DNA of 48,831 nucleotides, from positions 1-48,831 of the forward strand of contig DALYEZ010000005.1 of NCBI GenBank assembly GCA_031972295.1, read 5' to 3'. This document shows positions 1-7,273 of the stretch, in pieces (position 1 is the first letter of the stretch; the number at the start of each line of letters is the position of its first letter). The notes under the pieces were generated by a model. The model was not told the origin of the DNA. It was given only the letters and a program-made list of their open reading frames with translations, and searched no databases. This DNA is from JALHNF01 sp031972295 (GTDB lineage Bacteria > Patescibacteriota > Minisyncoccia > Phycocordibacterales > UBA5272). The position numbers and the translations under genes are program-made.

Positions 1-75
1 GTAGGATTCGAACCTACGAAGCCCGAAGGCGACAGATTTACAGTCTGTTGTGATAGACCACTCCACCATCGACGC
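1..75 (-). tRNA. tRNA-Tyr (GTA), 3' end cut by window edge
   Basis: Read on the minus strand, the gene begins GCGTCGA at 75, has a D-arm, an anticodon loop centred on GTA, a long variable arm (CGCC-TTCG-GGC type, as expected for class II bacterial tRNA-Tyr) and a T-arm with GTTCGAATC. The acceptor 3' strand lies beyond base 1, so the gene is incomplete here. The 11-mer AGTATAGAAAA stands 1 nt before the tRNA 5' end and recurs before tRNA-Thr. Confidence 0.93.
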
Positions 76-132
76 ATTTTCTATACTTGTGGAGAATATC
101 ACAAAAAAACTCCAAATAAAAGGGTATACTGT

Positions 133-780
133 ATGTATATGAATATGAAAGAAAAAATACCTCTTATGGTTGGTTTAGGACTGCCTGGTTTGTTTATTGT
201 AGGTGTAGCGCTCTTTGTTTTGTTTCCAGCATCAGGCTCGCTTCCTAAGATTAATTTTGTGTATGCGACGCATCCAGAAAACTTTTATGAACTCCAAGAT
301 TCGATTATTATTGTAAACGGAAAAATTTCTGTTTCTAATCGGTACGGCAACTCTATCTTCAAAGAATGTGATCCATATATAACAGGAACTTCGTATGATC
401 AAAATGGAAGACCTGTGGCCGTGGATCTTTCAAAACGTCCTATTTTTTGTGACACTACTCTTCCAGAGGCAACAGATAAACGCCTTGAAAAAGTATATTC
501 TATGGGGCTTAAAATTTTTGAACATGACCCTGTTCGAAATGAGAGTCGAGAACTTGCTATTGATGATGTGCTTCGTCTTACCCTTGATGATACAAAAGAG
601 TCTCGTGATGGTTTTGAGTTTACATATGGTCGCAACTCAGGTGATTTCTATGGTTTTAGTAATAATTACTCTCAAGATTATTATCTAAAAAATAATAGAT
701 ACGCTACAAAAATGAAATTAGTAATTCCTGCAAGTAGCCAGTATGGCTCTGGTGTGCAGTTTGTTGGTTGGGTACGATAA
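133..780 (+). CDS. Unknown N-terminally anchored exported protein
   Basis: I do not recognise this 215-aa protein. Residues about 11-34 form one hydrophobic segment after a short Lys/Met-rich start, so it is probably a membrane-anchored protein with a soluble domain outside the membrane. The soluble part has only two cysteines (about C79 and C106), which could form a disulphide; this is inference. Three ATGs lie in frame at 133, 139 and 145. A TATACT box at 125-130 sits so close that transcription would begin near 137, favouring the ATG at 139 or 145. The next gene follows after 8 bases, so the two are probably co-transcribed. Confidence 0.6.
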   Translation: MYMNMKEKIPLMVGLGLPGLFIVGVALFVLFPASGSLPKINFVYATHPENFYELQDSIIIVNGKISVSNRYGNSIFKECDPYITGTSYDQNGRPVAVDLSKRPIFCDTTLPEATDKRLEKVYSMGLKIFEHDPVRNESRELAIDDVLRLTLDDTKESRDGFEFTYGRNSGDFYGFSNNYSQDYYLKNNRYATKMKLVIPASSQYGSGVQFVGWVR

Positions 781-788
781 TAAAAAAT

Positions 789-1697
789 ATGCAAAATAAC
801 ACAACACAACAAAGTACTCATAAATCTGATCATTCAGGAATGATCCTGATTGCTATTTTAGGTGGACTTCTTCTTGCTTTTGGTTTAGGAAAGCTTATTT
901 CTGATTTATGGCCTAATTTTGGTCCTGGCATGCGAGTTTTCCTTGCTGTTCTTGGTTACGGTATTGCCCATACGTCTGGATATTATCTAACAAAACTTGG
1001 TAATCGAGCCTACACAGGAACTATCTTTCACTTAATCGGAGTCTTTCTCTTGCCACTTGCGTTTTCAGTGTTTTTTCGAGAGATGCAAATTGAGTTAAGT
1101 GGTGCAACAAAGTCGTTCATTATGACTGGGTTTGGAGCGGCAGCATACATTCCTTTTGCCTTTACCAAACGGACGATATTTGTTCTTGCTGGAGCAGGGT
1201 ATGGTTTTCTTGCGGTGCGCTCGATTATAAATCTTATTGCCGGAACGAATCCTATTTTTGATGGTTATTTCGACACATATACATTTATTGTCTTGGGTGC
1301 AGCACTTCTACTTGTTGGCGTACATATTTCGCAGTATGTGACCTCATTTGCAAAGTATGCAATTAACCTTGTGGCAAGTGCTGTGGTTGCTATATCAGGA
1401 CTTATGTTAAGCGATGCAGGGAGAATTGATGGGGGATCACAGTTTGCTCTCTGGGATATTTGGTTCCCTGTTCTTATGATAGGCATGCTGTACCTTGGTA
1501 TGAAATTACGACTTCTGCCGCAGATTGTCTTTGCAATTGTTGGACTACTAGGCACACTTGCGATACTTATTGGTAAATATTTCGACAACATTAGTTTGCC
1601 GATTATGCTTTCTGTTGTTGGACTAGGACTCATCGCTATTGCATACTTTGGCGTATCACGCGGAAAAGGGCATGTTGCAGATGTTGTGAAAATGTAG
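789..1697 (+). CDS. Polytopic membrane protein, DUF2157-like
   Basis: A 302-aa integral membrane protein. After a polar Gln/Thr/His-rich start of about 20 residues come roughly eight to nine hydrophobic segments separated by short loops, ending in a short basic tail. The overall look, paired Gly-rich helices with few charged residues, resembles DUF2157-type predicted membrane proteins, but I see no catalytic motif and the assignment is weak. The ATG at 789 is preferred over an in-frame TTG at 768, because that longer start would overlap the upstream gene. Its partner is probably the exported protein just upstream; the function of the pair is unknown. Confidence 0.6.
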   Translation: MQNNTTQQSTHKSDHSGMILIAILGGLLLAFGLGKLISDLWPNFGPGMRVFLAVLGYGIAHTSGYYLTKLGNRAYTGTIFHLIGVFLLPLAFSVFFREMQIELSGATKSFIMTGFGAAAYIPFAFTKRTIFVLAGAGYGFLAVRSIINLIAGTNPIFDGYFDTYTFIVLGAALLLVGVHISQYVTSFAKYAINLVASAVVAISGLMLSDAGRIDGGSQFALWDIWFPVLMIGMLYLGMKLRLLPQIVFAIVGLLGTLAILIGKYFDNISLPIMLSVVGLGLIAIAYFGVSRGKGHVADVVKM

Positions 1698-1729
1698 TAC
1701 TCTCTAATCTATTCTAATACAACTGATTT

Positions 1730-1891
1730 ATGGGAAAATCTCAAGCACGACTTATTAAGCTCGTAAATAAAGACACAAAAGAAGTCTACTGGACAAGCAA
1801 AAACAAGAAGCTTGTTACTCGAAAAATTGAATTGAGTAAGTTCAGTAAGAAACTACGAAAGCACATTACTTTCAAGGAGGCTAAGAAATAA
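1730..1891 (+). CDS. rpmG: 50S ribosomal protein L33
   Basis: A 53-aa basic protein starting MGKSQARLIKL and ending in TFKEAKK. It matches the L33 family in length, in the central segment with Tyr-Trp-Thr-Ser followed by a Lys-rich stretch, and in the KLRKHITFKEAK ending. It lacks the paired CxxC zinc motifs, so it is the zinc-free (C-) form. L33 sits near the E site of the large ribosomal subunit. The gene stands alone and is closed by a strong terminator 5 bases downstream. Confidence 0.88.
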   Translation: MGKSQARLIKLVNKDTKEVYWTSKNKKLVTRKIELSKFSKKLRKHITFKEAKK

Positions 1892-1896
1892 TAATT

Positions 1897-1925
1897 CCCC
1901 GCATTCGCGGGGTTTTATTTTTTTT
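1897..1925 (+). terminator. Rho-independent terminator after rpmG
   Basis: A six-bp GC stem, CCCCGC (1897-1902) paired with GCGGGG (1907-1912) around an ATTC loop, is followed by a T-rich run to 1925. It immediately follows the rpmG stop codon. Confidence 0.9.
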
Positions 1926-1927
1926 GC

Positions 1928-1933
1928 TATAGT
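1928..1933 (+). promoter_or_regulatory. -10 box of tRNA-Trp
   Basis: TATAGT lies 13 nt before the tRNA-Trp 5' end, right behind the rpmG terminator T-run. No good -35 box is visible, because the expected place falls inside the terminator hairpin. Confidence 0.5.
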
Positions 1934-1946
1934 GAGATGGATTAAC

Positions 1947-2017
1947 GGGCGATTAGTTTAGTGGCAGAACAGTGGTCTCCAACACCACTGACGAGGGTTC
2001 GATTCCTTCATCGCCCG
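1947..2017 (+). tRNA. tRNA-Trp (CCA)
   Basis: A 71-nt cloverleaf. Acceptor GGGCGAT (1947-1953) pairs with ATCGCCC (2010-2016), with discriminator G at 2017 as usual for Trp. The anticodon stem GTGGT/ACCAC encloses a loop with CCA, and the T-arm carries GGGTTCGATTCC. No CCA tail is encoded. Anticodon CCA reads only UGG, so there is no sign of UGA recoding. The start codon of the next gene follows after an 8-nt spacer, so the tRNA and mRNA probably form one transcript. Confidence 0.95.
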
Positions 2018-2025
2018 CATTCTAT

Positions 2026-2406
2026 ATGAAAACAATCATATCTGAACAAGAAATAAAAGATTTTTTAAAAGCATATCAAGATGCAACTAATAGCCATGTT
2101 TTCTTGAATGTCTTCGAGATGATTCACCCCCGAGCGTTGTATCGTTTTACTGATGGAGACTTTTCTGGAATTAAAGATATCGAAAAAGCTTTTGAAGATA
2201 ATTGGAAGACTATTCAAGATGAAATGTATCTTATTAGTGACATAGAGATAATTCACACCGACCTTAATTCTGCTTCAGTCGGTTATACATTTAAGTGGGC
2301 GGGTTTAGTGGATAATGAACAGGAGGCTGGAAAAGGGAAGGGTACGAATATTATTGTTCGTAATGGTGATAAATTGCATTTTATATACGAACATCTCAGT
2401 AGGTAA
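2026..2406 (+). CDS. NTF2-like / SnoaL-like small protein
   Basis: A 126-aa protein starting MKTIISEQEIKDF. The N-terminal helix (EIKDFLKAYQDA), a middle segment with an Asp-Gly-Asp-Phe turn and a helix ending in NW, and C-terminal strands (SASVGYTFKWAG; TNIIVRNGDKLHFIYEHLS) fit the NTF2-like fold (SnoaL/DUF4440 group). The closing pattern, Trp or Phe strands followed by W/H-x-I-xxHxS, is typical of ketosteroid-isomerase-like proteins. Substrate and activity cannot be told. ATG 2026 is chosen because longer in-frame starts run into tRNA-Trp. It is probably expressed from the tRNA-Trp transcript. Confidence 0.65.
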   Translation: MKTIISEQEIKDFLKAYQDATNSHVFLNVFEMIHPRALYRFTDGDFSGIKDIEKAFEDNWKTIQDEMYLISDIEIIHTDLNSASVGYTFKWAGLVDNEQEAGKGKGTNIIVRNGDKLHFIYEHLSR

Positions 2407-2412
2407 GTTTTC

Positions 2413-2853
2413 GTGGTTCATATGCAAAAATCAGGAAAGATTTTAGTAACAGTAGTTGAAAAAATAAAATCTGTTACAGGGTTGTATACATACCAGTTAG
2501 AGTTTATTTTCGTTGTTGTCGCACTTGTTGCTGTTATTTTGATACGTCGCGGTGCGTGGATTGAGTATCTTGGTGCAGCAGCTGTATTTTTTTCTTTTGC
2601 CCATGCAAAGGTTGCGAACAGGCTCGCTGAACGAGAAGAATATAGAAGGAAAAAAGATGAAGAAGATAGAATTGTTTTAGCCTACTATTACAAGGCGACG
2701 AGGTATTTTTATCTGAAAGAAATTTTTTGGTTTGCATATTTTATTTTACTTGGCGCCTGGTCGGCACTTGTGGGATGTGTTATTTTCCTTCTGTATGAGC
2801 CTTGGAGGAAACTCTGGAGAATCTATCATCCGTTATCTAAAAAATTAGAATAG
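2413..2853 (+). CDS. Unknown small membrane protein
   Basis: A 146-aa protein (143 aa from the alternative ATG at 2422). Two hydrophobic segments fall at about residues 28-44 and 50-64. A strongly charged helix rich in Arg, Glu and Lys follows (about 70-88), then two more hydrophobic segments (about 103-125). The arrangement suggests four membrane helices with a cytoplasmic charged loop. No family is recognised. It begins 6 nt after the NTF2-like gene and ends 2 nt before alkD-like, so these three genes form one unit behind tRNA-Trp. Confidence 0.55.
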   Translation: MVHMQKSGKILVTVVEKIKSVTGLYTYQLEFIFVVVALVAVILIRRGAWIEYLGAAAVFFSFAHAKVANRLAEREEYRRKKDEEDRIVLAYYYKATRYFYLKEIFWFAYFILLGAWSALVGCVIFLLYEPWRKLWRIYHPLSKKLE

Positions 2854-2855
2854 AT

Positions 2856-3584
2856 ATGAAAACTGCCTCTCAAATCAAAAAAATTCTTCTTGCATTTGCT
2901 ACGCCCGCTCGGGCGAAGGTGAATGCTTGGTTTTTTAAGACAGGGAAAGGTCAGTATGGGGAAGGAGATATATTTATTGGAGTTCGTGTGCCTGAAGTAC
3001 GAAGTGTGGTAAAAGATGTTTCGCTTGAAATACCACTCACTGAAGTAGGAAAACTCTTGCAAGACAGAGTTCATGAAGTACGACTGTGCGCACTTTTAAT
3101 TTTAGTAAAACTTTTTCAGGGAGCAAAAAATAAAATGGAGAAAAAACAAATATTTACTTTTTATACAAAGCACACAAAATATATCAATAATTGGGATCTG
3201 GTTGATACGAGTGCACATATTATCGTGGGTGAGTATATTTCAGATTATATGGAGCATGAAGAAAGATTGGCTTTTATAAACAAATATATTCTAAGCAAAA
3301 GTCTATGGGAAAACAGAATCATTGTACTTGCAACTTTGTATCAAATTAAAAAAGGAAACGAGAAAATGCTTTTTTATGTTGCTGAACGATTACTACATCA
3401 TTCACATGATTTAATGCACAAGGCTATTGGCTGGATGCTGCGAGAGGTAGGAAAGAAAAGTGGAGAGAAAACATTAATGGAGTTTCTCGATACGCATATT
3501 CGGACTGTGCCACGAACGACGCTTCGGTATGCTATTGAACGGTTTCCAGAAGTAACTCGAAAAAAGTATCTAACGCTCAAGTAA
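2856..3584 (+). CDS. AlkD-like DNA alkylation repair protein
   Basis: A 242-aa all-helical HEAT-like repeat protein of the DNA alkylation repair (AlkD) family, which removes N3- and N7-alkylated purines from DNA. The start region with FFKTGKGQYGEGD and RVPEVR, and the central NNWDLVD with its Trp and Asp, match the family's DNA-binding and catalytic segment. A following ENRIIVLAT helix supplies the conserved Arg. Length equals the usual 220-240 aa. The 3' end overlaps that of miaA, on the other strand, by 15 bases. Confidence 0.88.
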   Translation: MKTASQIKKILLAFATPARAKVNAWFFKTGKGQYGEGDIFIGVRVPEVRSVVKDVSLEIPLTEVGKLLQDRVHEVRLCALLILVKLFQGAKNKMEKKQIFTFYTKHTKYINNWDLVDTSAHIIVGEYISDYMEHEERLAFINKYILSKSLWENRIIVLATLYQIKKGNEKMLFYVAERLLHHSHDLMHKAIGWMLREVGKKSGEKTLMEFLDTHIRTVPRTTLRYAIERFPEVTRKKYLTLK

Positions 3585-4421
3585 GTAACTTTTTGGAATA
3601 TGTTTTTTGAACCATGTTCGTTGACGCTTGGCGTAGTGCCAGATCTCATTTTCTAATTGTTCCAGGAATTCTTTTTTAGTGATTTTGTTTTGTAGTAGAA
3701 GTGCAAGGTAGCGATACTCAAGACCGAGGCGCTCCATACGTGTAAGCGAAAGTCCTTGTGCGTGTAATTTTTTCGCTTCAGCAACCATTCCTTGTTTTAT
3801 GCGCTTGAGGAGCCGTGTGTGAATTCTATCTTTCAAAATATCATCGGGAAAATCTAGGTAAACCCATTTCACACTGTACGGAGTCTTTTTGACTGCTTTT
3901 GGCACAGCTCCGAGAGTTGCAACTATTTCAAGTGCACGGATAATCCGCGCCTTGTTGTTTTTGTCTATTTCTTTTGCCCGACGAGGGTCTTTTTTCTTGA
4001 GTAATGTAAAAAGATCTGTAACATTTTCTTTCTCTAGTTTTTTACGGAGAGGTGTATTTGCTTTTACTGCAGGGAATGATGTTCCGTGTACGAGAGCATC
4101 GGTATAAAATCCTGTTCCACCACAAATAATCGGTGTTTTGCCTCGTTTCAAAATATCTCGGACACAAGCACTCGCTTTTTTTTGAAATTGTGCCACAGAA
4201 TATGTTCGAAGCGGGGAAGCGACATCAAGCATGTAATGTGGCACCCCTTTCATTTCTTTTTTGGTAATTTTCCCACTTCCTATATCAAGGCCTTTGTATA
4301 TCTGACGTGAGTCAGCAGAGATTATTTCACCGTTTTGTTCCAAAGCCAAAGAAACAGCTTTATCAGATTTTCCTGTAGCTGTGGGACCACAAACAACAAT
4401 GATTTTTGGAAGTTTTTTCAC
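3570..4421 (-). CDS. miaA: tRNA dimethylallyltransferase
   Basis: A 283-aa MiaA: transfers a dimethylallyl group to N6 of A37 in tRNAs that read codons starting with U. The P-loop GPTATGKS is at residues 12-19. The DSRQIYKGLDIGSGK motif, which holds the catalytic Asp and tRNA-contacting residues, is at about 37-51, and the VPHYMLD motif follows. The C-terminal part has the AKRQRTWFKK segment typical of the family. It is slightly shorter than E. coli MiaA (316 aa), with a trimmed C-terminus. tRNA-Tyr, -Trp and -Leu in this window are plausible substrates. The gene is transcribed divergently from ahpC across a 48-bp gap. Confidence 0.94.
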   Translation of the reverse strand: MKKLPKIIVVCGPTATGKSDKAVSLALEQNGEIISADSRQIYKGLDIGSGKITKKEMKGVPHYMLDVASPLRTYSVAQFQKKASACVRDILKRGKTPIICGGTGFYTDALVHGTSFPAVKANTPLRKKLEKENVTDLFTLLKKKDPRRAKEIDKNNKARIIRALEIVATLGAVPKAVKKTPYSVKWVYLDFPDDILKDRIHTRLLKRIKQGMVAEAKKLHAQGLSLTRMERLGLEYRYLALLLQNKITKKEFLEQLENEIWHYAKRQRTWFKKHIPKSYLLER

Positions 4422-4469
4422 GTCTTGTACGTATGCTACTATAGAAAGTAATAATCAAAAAATATACGT

Positions 4470-5078
4470 ATGTCATGCAAAGAAAATGAATGTATGGGTG
4501 GCAACTGTGAAATGAAAATTGCAATTGGTAAGCCAGTTGAGCAATTTACTTGCGACGCATTCCATAATGAGGAGATTAAGAAAATTTCACTCACTGATTA
4601 TAAAGGAAAATGGGTTGTTGTATTTTTCTATCCTGCTGACTTTACATTTGTGTGTCCAACAGAGCTTGAAGAACTGGCACATAACTACGAAGAATTTAAA
4701 AAGCTTAATGTTGAAATTCTCTCAGTAAGCTCTGATACGGTGTATGTGCATAAAGCATGGCATGATAACTCAGAAGCTATCAAACAAGTACAATACCCAA
4801 TGCTTGCAGATACAAATCACAAACTTGCAAAAATGTTTGGGACATACATTGAAGAGGATGTGATGTCACTTCGAGGAACATTTATCATTGATCCAGATAT
4901 GATTTTGCGGGGAATTGAAATCAATGACAACTCTATCGGTCGAAGCGCACGCGAGCTTATTCGAAAAGTGAAAGCTGCACAATTTGTACGAGAACATGGT
5001 GGAAATGTGTGTCCTGCATCGTGGGAACCAGGAGAGGAAACTCTCAAGCCAGGACTTAATATGGTGGGGAAGATCTAA
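4470..5078 (+). CDS. ahpC: 2-Cys peroxiredoxin (AhpC/Prx1 type)
   Basis: A 202-aa thioredoxin-fold peroxidase that reduces H2O2 and organic peroxides. The peroxidatic Cys is C62 in FTFVCPTE, the resolving Cys is C181 in VCPASW, and the C-terminal extension matches typical 2-Cys (AhpC) enzymes. A 14-residue N-terminal addition carries cysteines at positions 3, 8 and 13 (CX4CX4C), absent from ordinary AhpC. An internal ATG at 4512 would give a normal AhpC start. No ahpF-like reductase lies nearby, so the electron donor is unknown. Ends at a symmetric terminator. Confidence 0.93.
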   Translation: MSCKENECMGGNCEMKIAIGKPVEQFTCDAFHNEEIKKISLTDYKGKWVVVFFYPADFTFVCPTELEELAHNYEEFKKLNVEILSVSSDTVYVHKAWHDNSEAIKQVQYPMLADTNHKLAKMFGTYIEEDVMSLRGTFIIDPDMILRGIEINDNSIGRSARELIRKVKAAQFVREHGGNVCPASWEPGEETLKPGLNMVGKI

Positions 5079-5088
5079 GAATTATTAG

Positions 5089-5114
5089 AAAAACGCGACC
5101 TAGGTCGCGTTTTT
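5089..5114. terminator. Bidirectional terminator between ahpC and the convergent small gene
   Basis: A symmetric element: AAAAA, CGCGACC (5094-5100), TA, GGTCGCG (5103-5109), TTTTT. It has a U-tract on either strand, so it can stop ahpC and the convergent gene. The TAG stop of the minus-strand gene lies at its centre (5100-5102). Confidence 0.85.
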
Positions 5115-5423
5115 GATTTCTATACCTTTCTTCGCTGCTTGCTCTTGGAGTGTTTCGATGAGGAGATCAAAAACATCCTGATCTTTTGCGCTGTAGTCTG
5201 TCACAGCGAATTGCTGGGACGGGTTTTTAATTTCTGTGTATACCCCGTACCCGATGATGACGCCACTTGCGTCTGCTACGAAAAATACTTTGTTATTTTT
5301 ATTATCAATTATTTGCGACCATGCAGTTGCAGAAAGCTTTGTGTTTGTGAGTGAGTTCAAATTATCGACCCACTTTTTCAGATTATTTTGAAAGTCTATC
5401 CAACAGACCTGGAAAATTTTCAT
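5100..5423 (-). CDS. Unknown small protein, possibly half a GNAT fold
   Basis: A 107-aa protein. Two central strand-like stretches, KVFFVADASG and VIIGYGVYTE, followed by a long C-terminal helix (DLLIETLQEQAAKKG), resemble beta3-beta4-alpha3 of GNAT acetyltransferases. The acetyl-CoA-binding Q/RxxGxG/A motif is not visible, so it is either a shortened relative or unrelated. Function unknown. It ends within the shared terminator with ahpC. No Shine-Dalgarno sequence is seen. Confidence 0.5.
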   Translation of the reverse strand: MKIFQVCWIDFQNNLKKWVDNLNSLTNTKLSATAWSQIIDNKNNKVFFVADASGVIIGYGVYTEIKNPSQQFAVTDYSAKDQDVFDLLIETLQEQAAKKGIEIKNAT

Positions 5424-5470
5424 GACTGTGCTCCAATGATCAATGCTCTAAAAACAGTACCAAACTTTTG

Positions 5471-5543
5471 AGCCAATGGCGAGGATCGAACTCGCGACCT
5501 GCACGTTACGAATGTGCCGCTCTACCAACTGAGCTACATCGGC
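5471..5543 (-). tRNA. tRNA-Thr (CGT)
   Basis: On the minus strand, acceptor GCCGATG pairs with CATTGGC (one G-U), followed by discriminator U. The D-arm is TAGCTCAGTTGGTAGAGC, the anticodon loop holds CGT, and the T-arm has GAGTTCGATCC. Length is 73 nt with no encoded CCA. It is divergent from tRNA-Leu across 67 bp. The 5' flank holds AGTATAGAAAA, as for tRNA-Tyr. Confidence 0.94.
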
Positions 5544-5572
5544 GTTTTTCTATACTACCGTAAAATTCTAAA

Positions 5573-5601
5573 TTCTGAAAAAGATGCTTATATGGTATAT
5601 T
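5573..5601 (+). promoter_or_regulatory. Promoter of tRNA-Leu and prfB
   Basis: TTCTGA (5573-5578), 17-bp spacer, TATATT (5596-5601), 9 nt before the tRNA-Leu 5' end. It is the only candidate upstream of the tRNA and probably also drives prfB. Confidence 0.5.
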
Positions 5602-5610
5602 CTTCTCATC

Positions 5611-5691
5611 GCCAGAGTGGTGGAATGGTAGACACGTTCGACTCAAAATCGAATGCCGTAAGGTGTGAGGGTTCAAGTCCCTCCTCTGGCA
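5611..5691 (+). tRNA. tRNA-Leu (CAA)
   Basis: An 81-nt class II tRNA. Acceptor GCCAGAG pairs with CTCTGGC (5684-5690), discriminator A. Anticodon stem TTCGA/TCGAA has loop CTCAAAA, giving CAA. The variable arm is TGCCGTAAGGTGT-like and the T-arm has GGGTTCAAGTCCC. No CCA tail. The prfB start codon follows after 8 nt. Confidence 0.95.
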
Positions 5692-5699
5692 CATTGTAT

Positions 5700-6575
5700 A
5701 TGACCCACCAAGAAATAGAACAAGAAATAGTCGCAATAGAGGCAGAAATGGCTCAGGCTGATTTTTGGAATGATAAAGATCTTGCTCAAGCACAGATAAA
5801 AAAACTAAAAGAATTAAAAGATAAGCGCGAGGGACTAACTGCTGAAGATAAAGGTGATGCAATCGTCACTATTCTCTCCGGTGCGGGTGGGGATGACTCA
5901 GAAGATTTTTCGCGCATGCTCTTCGGTATGTATCAAAAGTATTTTGCAAAAAAGGGTTGGGAGTATTTTATTTTGCATCAAAACCAAAATGACCACGGCG
6001 GTTACCGTAATTTAACTCTCGAGGTGACAGGTAAAAACGTCTATGGCACCATGAAGCATGAGGGTGGTGTTCATCGTTTAGTACGTATCTCGCCTTTCAA
6101 CGCAAAATCACTTCGACACACTTCATTTTCAATGGTGGAGGTTCTTCCTAAAATAACTCATTCTGATATCGAAATTCGACCTGAAGATATTGAAGTTGAT
6201 TTTGCAAAATCAGGCGGCGCCGGTGGGCAAAACGTGAATAAACGCGAGACGGCCGTACGTATCGTGCACAAACCGACAGGGATCTCAGTCCATATCACCA
6301 GTGAACGCCAACAAGCACAGAACAGACAAAAAGCTATGGAGCTTTTAGCTTCTAAACTCCACAAACGAGAGATGGAGAAACGAAAAGCGGAAGAGGAGGG
6401 GCGACAGATTTCAAAAACAACTGAGATTGAATGGGGAAGCCAGATTCGCTCATATGTATTGCATCCATACAAAATGGTAAAGGATCACCGTGTGGATTAC
6501 GAAACATCAAATGTTGACAAAATTCTTGAAGAAGGGGATTTAGACGAAATGATTGAAGTGGTCCGCAATGGATAG
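5700..6575 (+). CDS. prfB: Peptide chain release factor 2, shortened domain 1
   Basis: A 291-aa class I release factor that reads UGA and UAA. The RF2 tripeptide SPF is at 131-133 and the catalytic GGQ at 175-177 in SGGAGGQNVN. The C-terminal part (WGSQIRSYVLHPYKMVKDHR) is canonical. E. coli RF2 has 365 aa. Here the N-terminal helix and about 60 residues of the domain 1 helical bundle are missing, so the FWND segment runs almost directly into the AGGDDSEDF core. No in-frame UGA or +1 frameshift site is present, so the classic autoregulation is absent. ATG 5700 is chosen because longer starts overlap tRNA-Leu. Confidence 0.92.
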   Translation: MTHQEIEQEIVAIEAEMAQADFWNDKDLAQAQIKKLKELKDKREGLTAEDKGDAIVTILSGAGGDDSEDFSRMLFGMYQKYFAKKGWEYFILHQNQNDHGGYRNLTLEVTGKNVYGTMKHEGGVHRLVRISPFNAKSLRHTSFSMVEVLPKITHSDIEIRPEDIEVDFAKSGGAGGQNVNKRETAVRIVHKPTGISVHITSERQQAQNRQKAMELLASKLHKREMEKRKAEEEGRQISKTTEIEWGSQIRSYVLHPYKMVKDHRVDYETSNVDKILEEGDLDEMIEVVRNG

Positions 6576-6581
6576 TATACT
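6576..6581 (+). promoter_or_regulatory. -10 box placed for a leaderless ftsE mRNA
   Basis: TATACT begins on the last base of the prfB stop codon and lies 7 nt before the ftsE ATG, so transcription would start at or next to the A of ATG. Confidence 0.4.
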
Positions 6582-6588
6582 GTGCAGA

Positions 6589-7269
6589 ATGATTTACGTG
6601 GATAATGTTTCTAAAGTATATGGCAAAGATTTTCTGGTACTTGAGAACATCAACCTCACTATCACTCAAGGAGAATTTGTTTCTATTGTTGGACACTCCG
6701 GCGCAGGTAAGACTACGCTTTTGAAACTTCTCCTTGCTGAAGAGGCGCCAACTTCTGGAAACGTATATTTTGAGTCGTTTAATATTCATACGTTGCGAGA
6801 TAAAGATCTCACCGAATATCGTCGAAAGGTGGGTGTTGTGTTTCAAGACTTTCGTTTATTGCCAGATAAGACGGCCTATGAAAATATTGCTTTTGCCATG
6901 GAGGCAGCTGGTAAGACTGATGAAGAAATAGAAGCAGATGTCCCACATGTACTTGATTTGGTAGATCTTGAGAGCAAGATGCTCCGTTTTCCTCGGGAAC
7001 TTTCAGGTGGAGAGGCGCAACGAGTTGCTATTGCGCGCGCAATTATTAATCGCCCCGACATTGTCATTGCTGATGAACCAACAGGGAACCTTGATCCAGT
7101 AAATACATACGAAATTATTCAGATTTTAAAAAAGATTAATGATCTCGGTACAACCGTAATTCTCACAACTCATAACAAGGGAGTTATCGACTCACTCAAT
7201 AAACGAGTAATTACCATGGAGAAAGGTAAAATTATTCGTGATGACGCAGCTGGCAAATACGTTATATAA
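6589..7269 (+). CDS. ftsE: Cell division ATP-binding protein FtsE
   Basis: A 226-aa ABC ATPase that with FtsX couples ATP hydrolysis to activation of septal peptidoglycan hydrolases. Walker A GHSGAGKT is at 35-42, Q-loop in VFQDFRLLPD, signature LSGGE, Walker B IVIADEPTGNLD, and the switch His in TTHN. The FRLLPD..YENIAF segment is typical of FtsE. ATG 6589 gives the usual FtsE start (MIYVDNVSKVY); in-frame TTG 6553 and ATG 6568 fall in or beside the prfB end. ftsX follows directly. Confidence 0.93.
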   Translation: MIYVDNVSKVYGKDFLVLENINLTITQGEFVSIVGHSGAGKTTLLKLLLAEEAPTSGNVYFESFNIHTLRDKDLTEYRRKVGVVFQDFRLLPDKTAYENIAFAMEAAGKTDEEIEADVPHVLDLVDLESKMLRFPRELSGGEAQRVAIARAIINRPDIVIADEPTGNLDPVNTYEIIQILKKINDLGTTVILTTHNKGVIDSLNKRVITMEKGKIIRDDAAGKYVI

Positions 7270-7273
7270 ATTT

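Noticed and set aside
1947..2017. UGA recoding (tRNA-Trp or Gly with anticodon TCA)
   Set aside because: The anticodon is CCA, RF2 with SPF is present, and mreC ends in TGA as a normal stop.
3570..3584. Equal 15-bp overlaps of two convergent gene pairs (AlkD/miaA and 28283-28297) as a regulatory signal
   Set aside because: The sequences of the two overlaps are unrelated; equal length is probably coincidence.
5700..6575. Programmed +1 frameshift in prfB
   Set aside because: The frame is open from ATG 5700 to the stop with no in-frame TGA and no CTTTGAC-like slippery site.
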